Assembly (NCBI RefSeq): GCF_030867095.1
Contig: NC_081826.1
Coordinates: 41,704,001-41,768,000, forward strand
Direction of reading: 5' to 3'
Origin: Alligator mississippiensis
Lineage: Eukaryota > Chordata > Crocodylia > Alligatoridae
Length of the DNA: 64,000 nt
Shown here: piece by piece, positions 48,421 to 59,491 of the stretch
How positions within the stretch are numbered: position 1 is the stretch's first letter
Layout: the number at the start of each line of letters is the position of its first letter
Program-made: the position numbers and the translations under genes
Notes under the pieces: generated by a model
What the model was told of the DNA's origin: nothing
Seen by the model: the letters and a program-made list of their open reading frames with translations, nothing else
Database searches by the model: none

Positions 48421-48572
48421 CAAGCTTTTGTGAACCCAAGTTTATTTCATCAGATGATGTGAAAGGATATGCAGAAAGCAGAGTATAAGGAGAGATGCTC
48501 ATATTCTGCTTCCTACATGTCCTTGTAAAGCATCTGATGAAATGAACTTGGGTTCATGAAAGTTTGTGCTCA
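48421..48572. repeat. Inverted repeat with 'catctgatgaaatgaacttgggttc' arms
   Basis: ACAAGCTTTTGTGAACCCAAGTTTATTTCATCAGATG (48419-48455, given by position and end motifs) is the inverse of CATCTGATGAAATGAACTTG and its continuation (48531-48568). The arms are about 38 bp, with a spacer of about 75 bp. It is built from the same 'CTGATGAA ... AAGCTT' module as the interspersed repeats at 30180 and 61620. Confidence 0.8.
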
Positions 48573-49427
48573 CTATATATAATAATATTTAGTTAATATA
48601 TAAGTTGCGTATAAACTGCACCTTCTGATCTGCCATCTAAACCACATTGCAAACAACATTTGCTTAAATTTTACAAGGGTCCAACAGACTAGAGGTATAA
48701 AACATTAACTTTATGGACAGGATGCTTTTGTTTTTCATTCAATAGAATATCAAGCAAGAGCGACTAGTGTTCCTGAAGAATAGAAAGCAAGAGAGAAGCA
48801 TGCGAATGACTTCAAAGCAACAGTCTTTAATCCTTACAGGATAATGCCAAAGCAAAATTGAAGCTAACCCTTTTCATTCTACCTTCAACATTTATGAATT
48901 CAGCTCATGGCCAAAGCAAAGAGAACTCCATTCTGGGTAAGAAAGAATGTAGTTCTAGCATATAATAGCAGAACCTTCTCTGTTCTAGCACAATGTCAGG
49001 CTTATTTACGTTCCTACAACAAATAGCACATTATAGCTCTTGTATACCATGTAAAATATTCCAGAAATGATCTTTGTAGAGCTACAGATCTCAGTATGTT
49101 AAAAAAAAAAAAATGTCTTCTCTTAGACAACCAAAATCCCTTCTCCAGCCCATACTCTCTCTTTTGCAAAGAACTCAAAACGAAAATCTTTAAATGCCAT
49201 GTTACTTTCTGTTAAACCAACCTAGCCCATCTTTTAGATCACGTGCAAAGCCTTCTGTTGAGAAGCGTGCATCTACCAGGCAGACACGTGAGTTTTTTAA
49301 ATGCAAAGTGTGCCATAAAAATGAAATCGAATACGTAAGTGATCCACTTGACATGGGCTTGTTTTCTAAGGAATGTTCTGATTGGTAACCTTTAATCCGC
49401 CCTGCTTTTAGACAATTCTTTACAACA

Positions 49428-49684
49428 TCTATCTATATCTATATAACTTAAATCTCTTATTCCAGAGGCCAGGTCATGGGGATTGGTAGCTCACCCATGT
49501 CAAAAATTTAAATTAGTCTACAAGAGAAGAAAACAGATGGAAATGATGGTCTGAAAGCTTTTGAATTTGGAACAGGCAATGATGCATAAACCATAAAGTC
49601 AAGATGATGATGATTATGACAAAAAGTTATAAAAAATTTAAAAAATCAAATTAATCTTCCGCAGCGAAGCATGGGTTCAGCTAG
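49428..49684 (+). mobile_element. Short non-autonomous Helitron
   Basis: Starts TCTATCTATATCTATATAAC after an A (49427) and ends ...CGCAGCGAAGCATGGGTTCAG then CTAG before a T (49685). These are the Helitron 5' TC, a 3' subterminal hairpin, the CTRR terminus and A|T host insertion without target duplication. At 257 bp it has no Rep/helicase and needs an autonomous partner. The hairpin stem is imperfect. Confidence 0.7.
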
Positions 49685-49964
49685 TAAGGAATCAAATGTT
49701 GATCATTCCAGGCTTCTTAAAATATAAGTAAGCATATGGGGACTAACCACAGGACACAGCTTTGATAAGAAACGATTCTTAAGAAGCACAAAATGTAGGA
49801 GCCATAGGCCCCCAGCTATGAGCTGACATTCCAGATGTGAGGATATTTACCTTCTTGAAAGTCAGAGCCAGTGCCTTGCCTTTTTCCCTCTTCTCAGTCT
49901 TCCAACAGCCAACAGTCCTCTTAAGCTCTGGAAGGGTGAAATATGAGGCTAAAAACAGTTGACT

Positions 49965-50475
49965 GGTATATCCCAAAACTGGACAGAGTACTCTAGATGT
50001 GGCCTCACCCGTGCCTAGTAGAGAGGAAGGGATTCTTCCCTTCTATCAAGCACTGGTGAGGCTACACGTGGAGTAGTGTGTCCAATCCCCCCCAAAAGGA
50101 TATGGACAAATTGGGAAGAGTACAGTGGAGGAGAACAAAAATGGTGAGGGGGCGGGGGCACATGATTTCTGCGGAGAGGCTGGGGGAACTGGAGAAGAGA
50201 AGAGGGTGGGGGGGATTTAATAGCAGCCTTCAACCCCAGAAGGGTAGTTATAAAGAGGCAGCAGATGACAGGACACAGCCCAATGGTCTCAAGTTGCAGC
50301 AAGGAAAGTTTAGGTTGGAGATTAGGGCAAACCCGCTCACGAGGAGGGTAGTAAAGCCCCGGAACAGGCTACCCAGGGAGACGGGGAATCTCTATCCTTG
50401 ACGGTTTTCAAGCCCCCACTACACAAAGCCCTGGCTGGGATGATCTAGCTGGAGCTGGGCCTGCTCTGAACAGGG
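49965..50475 (+). mobile_element. CR1 fragments, head to head
   Basis: 49965-50035 reads as minus-strand CR1 (CCCAAAACTGGACAGAGTACTC on the plus strand). 50036-50475 is plus-strand CR1 (CTGGTGAGGCTACACGTGGAGTA to GCTGGGATGATCTAGCTGG and the 3' UTR), which ends about 50 bp before the CpG island. Confidence 0.8.
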
Positions 50476-50559
50476 GTGACTGATCGCCTCCTGAGGTCCC
50501 TTCCCACCTTCACTTTCTACCACCCCGTGATCTCCCGGCTCATCGCCCAGGGCTTTGAC

Positions 50560-51310
50560 TCCCACCAAAAGCAGCGGGGATGCCAGCTGGCTCCGTCTCG
50601 TTGCCCCGGGACACAAACAGACGAGCGGCTCCACTGCAGCGGGCGGCCGCGAGGGAACACGTCCCCGCCATCCCGCCCGCGAATGACCGCGGGGCCTCGG
50701 GCCCACGGCGCTGCCCCGCGTGAGCCGCCCGCGCTCCCGGAGCCCCGCCCCGCCCCGCCCCACGCGCTGCGGGGCCCCGGAGCAAGGGGGCGGGCGGATA
50801 AAATGGCTCTGCTTTCGCCCGGGATTTCCCGAGGCTCCCAAGCCCGCCAGCGCCAGCCGCGGAGCAGGGGACGAGCCCCGCACGGAGCCCGGGCGCCGCA
50901 GCGCAGCGCAGCACGCACCTTCGCGCGGGCCCCGGACGCGGCTTCCGCGGGGCGGAGCGGGGCGCGCTTCAGCCCAGCTCGGGACGCGCCCCCGGAAGGC
51001 CGCGGCAGCAGCCAGCCCCGCTTGCGCCTGCTCGGCTCTTCCAGCCCGGCCTCGGCTTCCTCCCTGCGCCCCCCGCCTGCCCGAGGCCTTCAGGGCTCCC
51101 GTGGATCCTAAAGACCTGCGGTGCAATCCCCCCGGTGCAATGAATTCCCTGGACGCCGCGGGAACGGCCCATCCCGCCGCGGGGAGCTTGGCGCCTGCAG
51201 CGAGCCCCAGCCCTGCATTCACCCCGTGCCCGGCCGAGCGCAAAGGGCCTCTCGGCAGGGCCCGGAGCAGGCGCACCGCTCCGCACTGAAACTGGCACCG
51301 CTTCTCCAGC
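50560..51310 (-). promoter_or_regulatory. CPQ: CpG island, probable CPQ promoter with 5' non-coding exon 1
   Basis: About 750 bp with very high GC and dense CpG, unlike anything else in the window. It contains a GC-box cluster (CCCCGCCCCGCCCCGCCCC at 50743-50761) and no clear TATA. It sits between CPQ exon 2 (30 kb away, minus strand) and the 3' end of SDC2, exactly where the CPQ start is expected; human CPQ exon 1 is non-coding. A candidate minus-strand donor is AAG|GTGCGT with the last exon base at 50919. The start site and donor are inferred. Open frames through the island on both strands are composition artefacts. Confidence 0.8.
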
Positions 51311-51435
51311 CCCTGCCCTTCGTCTGCATGAAAATGTCCAAAACTCATCTGTGGCCCTGGCCCTGCCTGCCTGCTTCCTGCCCTTCCTTCCTTGTCATCC
51401 TTGCCACCCGTGGCAGCAGCGATCCCTCAGGCTTA

Positions 51436-52930
51436 AGGATGATCGTACGCATGGGCCAGGTAGCGGGTTGTAGATGTGTCCCTTGATGGCTAAGAAGGCC
51501 ACTCCTAGAGGCTGACACCACAGGTGGTGGTTAAAGGGAGGGTCAGGCCACAGATTTCTTTGTCTTCTTTCTTTTCCTTCCATTTGTGTCATTTTTCTGC
51601 CTGCAGGGCAAGATGGTTTCCTCAAAGTAAGATAGATGTACCTTCTCTCACAAGGTGTCTCCATGTACCCATGTCCTAGGTTAGTTTTTCCCAATTTGTG
51701 ATGTTAGTGCCAGGTCTTAATGTTTGTCTTGAGGGCGTTTTTGAAGCATTTCCTCTAGCCCACACGTGTTCTTTGTCCTTGGCTGAGTTGGGAGTATAGC
51801 AGTTGTAGTAAACGTGTATCAGGCATGCACGCACAATGCCTTGTCCAGCGCAGCCGATGCTGAATAGTCAATGCTTCCATGCCAGTGGTGTTAGCATCGG
51901 TAAGGACGCTGGCGTTTGTGTGATAATCCTCCCACTTGATGCCAAGGATCTTTTGGAGGTAGTGCTGGTGAAGGCATTTCAGGTTCTTCAGGTGGTCCCT
52001 GTAGGTCGCCCAAGCCTCACAGCCATAGAGAACAGTTGGGATTATCACAGCCTTATACAATAGGAGCTTTGTTTGAGCCCTGATGTCATGATCACTGAAC
52101 ACACAGTGATACAGTCTTCCAAAGGCAGAGCTGGCATATCGGATCCTATACTGGATGTCCTGGTCGATGTTGGCCTTTTAGAGATGGCTACTGAGGTATG
52201 CAAAGTGTTCAACATTCTCCAGCTCCTGTCCGTCGATGAGGATCTTTATCAGGGAAGTTAACTGTCTTGTCGTAGGCTGTTGAAGCACCTTTGTTTTCCA
52301 GATGTTAAAGGTCGGTCCCAACCACTGCTATATTTGAGAGAAGCAGTTAAGGGTCGTCATACCTCCTCAGTATGTGCAACAACAGTACAATCATCAGCAT
52401 ACTGAAGTTCAACAATTGAGGCCGATGTGACTTGGGTTTTGGTATGGAGGCAGGAAAGATTGAAACGGTTCCCATCCATCCTGTACTCAGCATTGATGCC
52501 ATGTAACAGGATCACGGATGAGCACCTTGATGACCATAAGAAAGATGGAAGGTAGAATTGGTGCAGCCCTGCTTGACAGCAGTTTGAATGGCAAAGGGCT
52601 CCACTGTATAGGATGGAAGCAGCCATCTGGTCATGAATGAATCTTAGGATGGTGATAAATTTCCCTGGGCAACCAAGCTTCAATAAGATCTTCCATAGAA
52701 CCTCACAGTTAACAGAGTCAAAGGCTTTGGTCAAATTGATAAAAGCCATATACAGTTCCTGGTGGTGTTCTCAGCATTTTTCCTGGATCTGTCAGGAAAA
52801 ATTATGTCATTTGTGCCTCTTGATGGTCCACACTGAGACTTGGAATGGATTTCCTCAGCAAGAGGTCAGTTCAGCAGAATTTCCCATGACGTGACTGGGC
52901 AACTTTTGTAGGCCTCAATGTGGTTAGTGC
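51436..52930 (-). mobile_element. Non-LTR retrotransposon fragment (not CR1), RT to C-terminal zinc finger
   Basis: Minus strand. MAFINLTKAFDSVNCEVLWK (52749-52690) is RT motif A and YADDCTVVAH (52391-52362) is the catalytic YADD. A frame break follows, then LYGCEAWATY and RLRWTRHCACMPDTRLL (51755-52102), FKNALKTN near 51735, and a C-terminal C2H2-like SRSGLLSHQGTH near 51475. This order is that of the LINE proteins with a 'YGSETW ... GHVVRMPD' tail found in many animals. Endonuclease domain missing, several frameshifts. Family name not assigned. Confidence 0.88.
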
Positions 52931-55900
52931 TTAGTTTTTACACACTGGACCAGAGTTGAACTAATGTTCTTAAAGTTGTGATTATGCATCAGTCTCTTCA
53001 GGATTCGTATAATTAAACTATCACTGAGGTCAAGAACTTCAAAAGATTCAAAAAGGGTTTGGACATTTGTATGGATATCAAGAATAAGAGTGGATATATA
53101 CATATGTTATGACAGCTCTGTGTGTGTGTGTGTGTGTGTGTGTGTATTATACACACACATGCACACACACAGTGAGAGGGAGATTCTTAATTAACTGAAC
53201 TTTAAGATTTTATTTCCCTCTTTCAGCCTTTGCAGTTTCAATGTTCCCAAGAAGTCCTGGCATTCAGCTGCTTCTTGAAAAACAAATGCCAGTGTTTGAC
53301 TTCTGTATGCCTAGGGCCCTGTGCTAACTTCACTTCATGCAAGCCGGTAGGGAACACACATCCTTATTGTGTACAGTAAGACAGGGGAAAACAACAAAAA
53401 TAACAATTATATGTTAGCGTCTGCCCTTCCACACAACTATTTCTAGCCTCTTTGCAGCTATAAGAGGGGAATTTGTTTTCTGCTATCCAAAGGGGATGTT
53501 GCTAGGGAGTAGGATTTATGGAATCAACCACTCAATGGGAGATGTTTGCTTGAGAGTCATTTTAAGAGAAGCCTGTTCTCCACTACTAACCTTTCTGATA
53601 GACCTTGCCTTTTGCACCACACATCTGTTGCAAGCCACTGACACCCAGCCTTTCTGCTGCCTAAAAAAAACGACCTTCCTGTGCCACACAAGCTGACATG
53701 CAGCTCCAGCAAAATGCTGGTATAGACGTGCTCCAGCAATACAATGGTGGTAACTGTAAGCGTTGGGCTACTACCCCATGGGAGCTGTGTCTTTGACAAC
53801 CTCTCAAAATGAAGAGGCATAGCATGTATGAAATCAAACTAGCATACGCGCATTTCAGAGACATAGCAATGTGACCTAACAAAAGCAATAAATATGGCTT
53901 GATAGTGTGATTCCATAATAGATTACTGCAGCTCAGAGTGTCAGTAACTTCCCCATTACTTTCCAAAAATACAGAAAGGGTCTGAGCACACAAAGGAAGA
54001 GGTGTGTCACTGGCTTCATATAGACTGGGTATGGGACCTCACGTATAATCTGAATCTCCCCAGTGAATTTCTATAGATCTCCAGTCTCCTAGCCTGGAAC
54101 TCCAGGCTACTAGAAAATCTGGTTCTCATTCCCAAGTAGCTGCTAGTTCAGCCACCAGCATTCCCTCTAAGCTGTGTAGTATGCATGGCTGCCAGGCGCA
54201 GCTGCCACACAGCTTAGAGGAAACGCTGTCAGACACACACCCAATGGAGGTTCATCCACCCTATGTTCTCAATCTATATCAAGACTGAAGTTTACTATAA
54301 TCTCTGAATTTAAACTAAATAATATTCAAGTAGCCAATGTTTCTATCAAAGTTTTTTAAAAATGCTAAACCACAGAGCTGGGAGAAGTCATTGACTAAGC
54401 ACCCAGAGCTGGAGTTTATTAAAGGAAACCAAATGAAAACCAGTTTTTCAAGGCTGCGGCCTCTTCTGCAAGTGCAGAGAAGTCTTCTTCATTTCAGTTT
54501 ATTCAGTTTAGTTTATTTCAATGAACTAGTTAATTCAAGTTAGAAATCTGACTGAAATTGAAAAAGTACAAAAGATTGGTTTTCCTCTTCTAATTTGTAT
54601 ACACGGAGCCCCTCATTTGTGAGAGATTAAGATCTACTAGTTCTAAAATCTTAACATTGTGATACAGTAAATTCCATTTGCTAAGAGATAATTAAATTTT
54701 TGTTTAAAAAGCACTTAATTTTAAAGACAAAACCATGCTTTGATAAACATTCTACCTATCTAGCACATTGAACATTTTTTTTATTTAACATTTAAATATC
54801 CTTAAAATGCTGTTTTGTCTGCATTTTAATCGAATGATAAGCTATAAACCAAAACCACAAATCATAAGTTAAAAGTAATCTTCTAAATAAATGTTATTTA
54901 TTATTTTCTAGCATAATAAAATGCAAAAATTAGTACTCTGAATACATTTATTTTAAGATATTTAATTGTTTAAATATGTATATGGTGCTTTTTCCTGATT
55001 AACAAAAATAAGCACCAAGTTTAGTGTAAAAAAATATATTTAGCTGCAAATCAAAAGGTATGAACAGCTACCAACCAGTGAGGAACAACCTTTCTTTAAG
55101 AAAATAAATAAAGCACAAATGCAAAACAAGATTAAAAGTAATTATTTAAATCAAGGGTTATTGCTTGATTATTTAAATTACAATTAACCTATGGTTTAAA
55201 TCTCTCCCATTTAAATCAGTTCACTCAGATCAGAGGCTGATGAGGATCTGGTAGAAATATGAGCTGCATGACAAGTGGTGAACCCTAATAGAAGAGAAAA
55301 TGGTTCAGAAAGACCTGAGAGAGCGCTGTGAACCTGGGAGTGAGGAACTGGATGAAAGGAGAGCAGTCTTTTATTCAACTTTTTACTTTAGTCAAAAGGC
55401 TAAATGATCCCACAAGCTGGTAGAGACTGGATCACAGAAGCAATTGTGTCACAGTTGGCTTTTTGTTTGCTTGCCTTTTTTTAAATCAACACCAAGCTAC
55501 TGTCATTGTGTCATTAGTACTGGCTGTGACTTCAGTGAGACCTACTTTCCCCTCCCCCCTTGCCCCAGTCCACCTTGAAGAAAGTCTGGTCCTAGTTCTC
55601 CTTAATCTTTCCAGACTTCAGTCCACTGTGAGAGGATAACCAGGAAGTAGAACTTTTCCCTACAGTAAACTCAATTTCCCACCATTAGGGAAGCCTTAAA
55701 TTGCTGTTGAAGTACAGCTGTTGCCTAGCAAAAATTATTGCTCTGTATGCTTCCGTTACATACGCTTTATTTTTAAAAATAAGAACCTTCCTCTGTACTC
55801 AGCAAAGTAACAGAAGATCCATGAGAAGAAAATAGCAGAACGCCCACAGAAAAAAATTTAAAGGATTAAAGTCACCCTGTATAGCGAACTTAGGTTCTGT

Positions 55901-56640
55901 TTATTTTAAACAAACAATTATGCTTGGGATTATGTTCCTGCATGCTTTTCACAGACACTCCTGTCATTCAGTTTTAGAACTGAACTGTCAGAACTAGGGA
56001 GGCCATGACAATTAATGCAACTTGACCTTCAGTCATGAGACATGGCAGGGTTCAGTACTAATCCAATCACACCATAGTTCTCAAGCCAGTACCTGCTTTC
56101 ACATTAATTCAAAATTCCATGAACTTTCCATAAACAGATTTTATTTCAAAAGAGTCAGTCAAAGCTGCTTAAGCTTGACATTCTGCACCTAATACAGATC
56201 CACATAGTAAGAAAACGGTAAATTATAGAGCATCTCTCAATATCCCATATCAGGTTTCCACTGAAAATGAAGTACTACAGCATCGCAGGCAATTTCCTTT
56301 TCCAGTGGATAAGGAGACACACAACCCCAGGAAATCTCCCTCAAAGTACAATAGGAAACCTTAGAACAAGGATGTACCTTTCTCTCCACTCCTCCCGCAG
56401 TCTTCCTGCATGCATCATAAATAGCAAAGAAGAGAAGGATGGACCTCCTGTTTCACAGCATGTCCCGTTCTAGAAAACTAGGTCAATTTCTGTGCACATC
56501 TGGCAGGGAGAGTGGCCTGCAGAAGCTGAGACAGTTTCTATAATGTACAGTATGAATCACTACTCTTTGATGTAGCAATCACTTGACAAGACTTCTTCCT
56601 GGTGTGTAACATTGACATCCACCCACCCTGCTGCATACAT
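52931..56640. other. SDC2-CPQ intergenic sequence, no gene seen
   Basis: AT-rich, apparently unique. It contains a (TG)n/(CA)n pair at 53118-53170 and little else. No conserved exon recognised. Confidence 0.55.
53118..53170. repeat. (TG)n ... (CA)n palindromic microsatellite
   Basis: About 12 TG units, then ATTATACACACACATGCACACACAC, so the block is nearly self-complementary. Confidence 0.9.
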
Positions 56641-56641
56641 A

Positions 56642-57139
56642 CTGGGTGCATCTACATGAGACATTTACTGCGGAGTAGGCTAATCAGCTCCACAGTAAAG
56701 TCTCAGCATCTACACATGTGGTCCTATTAGAGCATAGGAAACTAACCAAATCCACTGTAGGTTAGTGTTTGTAAACACAGGAACTATCCTTTGGTGGCAT
56801 TATTTAGTGCACAGCAACAAGCATATGGATGCCGATGGGGAAAGCTAGGGCATGAGAGGGCTTCCGTATAGGGACAACCTTCCAGCTAGCCCCTTACTGG
56901 GGTACCCTCATGCTCCAGCCAGCCCCTCTACAGCATGTTAAGCTGGGTTAAAGCAGCCCTGGGCTGGCAGGCTGACCCCCCAGGCTTCTGCCAGCCAGGG
57001 CTGCTCCAGCCTGGCTCAAGGTGCTGTGGTCCCAGGTGTATGTGTAAATGCGTTGCCTGGGAGCAATAAATTCCAGCATGAAACGTACTGGAGTTTATTG
57101 TGTTGCATTAATTTATTAATTTCATGTGTAGATACACCT
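56642..57139. mobile_element. Non-autonomous DNA transposon with GGTGYATCTACA ends
   Basis: The left end TGGGTGCATCTACATGAGAC and the right end TTTCATGTGTAGATACACCTA are inverted copies, with ATTTACTGCGGAGTA/TTAATTTATTAAT subterminal motifs. 498 bp, GC-rich middle, no transposase. Related to the 22478-22691 repeat. Target duplication not found. Confidence 0.75.
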
Positions 57140-58912
57140 ATTGTTTCCATAAAGTAGAAGTGCCAGGGAGGGGATGTTGCTGGTATTTGAAGGTAAGAAA
57201 AGACCGTTTTTCTCCCACCATTTCTTTCTTCCCACACACCTCAAATTCCCTTTTTGTGGTCATCCGTGCCCCAACCCAAAAATTAAGCTCAAGCATAAAA
57301 AATACACAGCTGTGTGGTTGTATGCTACCCCAGACTTTCTTCCCTATGCTTCTAACATGTCACGTATTCACTCCCACATCTATAAAGTGCCCTTTCACAC
57401 ACATACTTTCTCCTTTCCTGCATAGAAAGGGAGATAGTTCAGGTATGAAGTGTTAAGTTGCACTTTTCTTCCATCTCTTTATATTCAATGAAGAATTTTC
57501 TAGTGGCCTGGATTCATGCTGAAGGACAGGGTGACAACTGGGTGAGTTGGGCAGGAAAATGGGCTATGCCGTCCTTCCAGCTCTGCAGATTATTGGCCAA
57601 ATAATTAATAATCTGAGCCTGTGCCATTGTTTCTGGCAAGGAAACCTCACCTGGCATTCTGTTCCGCTGGAGTGGTTGGAACAGGATTTCCATCCTGTCT
57701 TGCATCTTTCACCCATGGAATTTAACCCAGAACTTTTCACCCTCAGCTCTGATGATCAATAAGAAAGTGGATGGCTCTGCTTAAGCACATAGAGCTCCTT
57801 GACATTATTGCACGGGCTGATCCCGGGTTCAGCTCAGATAGAACAAGAGAACCTGCCAGATTTATTTTGTGTGTACCATTCTTTATACCAAAGTAACACT
57901 TCTTGTGGCAGACAAGAATTAGAGAAAGAAAATGCTATAGTAACACAGATCCTAAAGTTTGAATCCATGGTTTACCATTCATTATTTTCAATCAGTTGTC
58001 TGTTGTAATGCGTGGGTGAACCTTAAATGTAACAGAAGGCAATTTAACAAATTGCATTAAAATGGACAACCAAGCTGTAAAGCATGATTAACTTCAAGTT
58101 TTGGATCCACAGTGCTGTTTAATGAGAGCAGAAAAGTTAGGTTTAGTAACAAGTTTTAATTAAGTCAATTTGGTGAAGTACCAGGTGCCCGGTATAACTG
58201 ACCATAGGTTTAAGAAAACGAGCTATTTGCTCATTTCTCCTTACACATCTCTGGTATAGCATTGAAGAATTGCTAGTTAGAACAAAACATCTTCTAAATG
58301 CTAAAGTCAACTTTCTACTCCATACATCCTGGGGCTTTAAGTAAAACAAATTTTTAAAAATAGATTCTCTTTAAATAGAACTCATTCATTTCAATGGACA
58401 GTTTTGCAAAAAAAGAATAACCCCCCTCCAAAAACAACACATTATTGGCAAGGTATAGCCCATATCATGAATCAAATATCCATCTATAAAAAGGGACCTC
58501 ATTACAGGTTACACTGAGGTGCTCAAATGTTGATCGGTGTTAGTGCTAGGTAGAATTTGGAGCAGTGACATGTTCAGACCAGCCGGCAGCCTGAAAGATT
58601 GAAAAGTAAGAATCCCAGGGCAGGTTTACCCTTCCCTGCCAGATCCCCCAGAATAGACAGCAAGAGCAGCCACAAGCAAGCACAGGGAGGTGTAGGAGGG
58701 GCAGCGAGCAGAGATCTGGGGTGCTGGGGACAGCCTGATCTGAGCCAGCAGGGAAGGTGTGGGGGAGGCACCTTTACACTAACATGCAGTCTACAGTAAC
58801 ACAGGCTGGATACCACAGATCAGAGATAAGCCTAGGCTGGAGTGCCATAATTTTAAGCTTCCTAAAGAGCATTTAAAACTAGGTTCAGACGTTAAGGTGA
58901 GGACAGTCCAGG
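57140..58912. other. SDC2-CPQ intergenic sequence, no gene seen
   Basis: Non-coding. A small GC-rich patch at 58570-58770 resembles repeat cores but has no defined ends. Confidence 0.55.
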
Positions 58913-58920
58913 GGTTAAGA

Positions 58921-59483
58921 CAGGGATGGACAAAGTCCGGCCTACAGGCTGGATCTGGCCAGCAGCTGGACCCCATTTCTCATCCACCCCTGCCCGCATG
59001 GCTGTGGATAATCTCCATGAGACCCCAGCTGCACCTGCACTGTGATAGTGCAAGGCTGGGGTTGCCACGGAGACCAGGCTCAGCCGCACTAGCAAGGTGC
59101 ACAGCAGAGCAGAGCAGGGGGCTGCTCCAGAGCTGCTGGGATCCTGCGATGGGGCCAGTTTGCTCCAGAGCCAGGTCAGAGCTCCAATCTGGAGCCTGCA
59201 CGCTCTGGGCAGGGGTGCACAGGCAAAGGTTGCAGCTCTGACCCAACTCCTTACAGCGGTGACAGCCTGCTCTGGAGCAGGGGCAGAGTTGCAATCCCTG
59301 CCTGTGCACTCCTGCCCAGAGCGTGCAGGCTGCAGGTCAGGCTCTCACCTGGCTCTGGAGCAAGCTGCCCCATCACAAGATCCAGTGCAGGTGCCATGGA
59401 GACTGGCCACAGTCATGCAGGCAGGGGTGGCTGGGAAATGGAGTCCAGATGCTGGTTAGATCCGCCATTTTTCCCCACCCCTG
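58921..59483. mobile_element. hAT-type non-autonomous element, TSD GGTTAAGA
   Basis: An exact 8-bp duplication GGTTAAGA at 58913-58920 and 59484-59491. Termini CAGGGATGGACAAAGTCCGGCC and the inverse of CCATTTTTCCCCACCCCTG give the classic CAGGGRTGG hAT end. The 563-bp interior is GC-rich without transposase. It is the best preserved of the hAT-type copies here and serves to define the others. Confidence 0.9.
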
Positions 59484-59491
59484 GGTTAAGA

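Larger units (their letters stand above)
44270..49427. other. CPQ intron 1, mostly featureless
   Basis: About 5.1 kb AT-rich sequence. It contains two inverted-repeat structures listed separately (45669-45723, 48421-48572). No exon, RNA gene or named transposon otherwise. Confidence 0.55.

Noticed and set aside
49194..49388. Short frame with CKVCHKNE, zinc-finger-like
   Set aside because: Only one Cys pair, no second pair of ligands, no support as an exon; treated as chance.
50419..51348. Long open frames on both strands through the CpG island
   Set aside because: High GC removes stop codons. There is no recognisable domain, and the frames overlap in several phases; the island is explained as the CPQ promoter.
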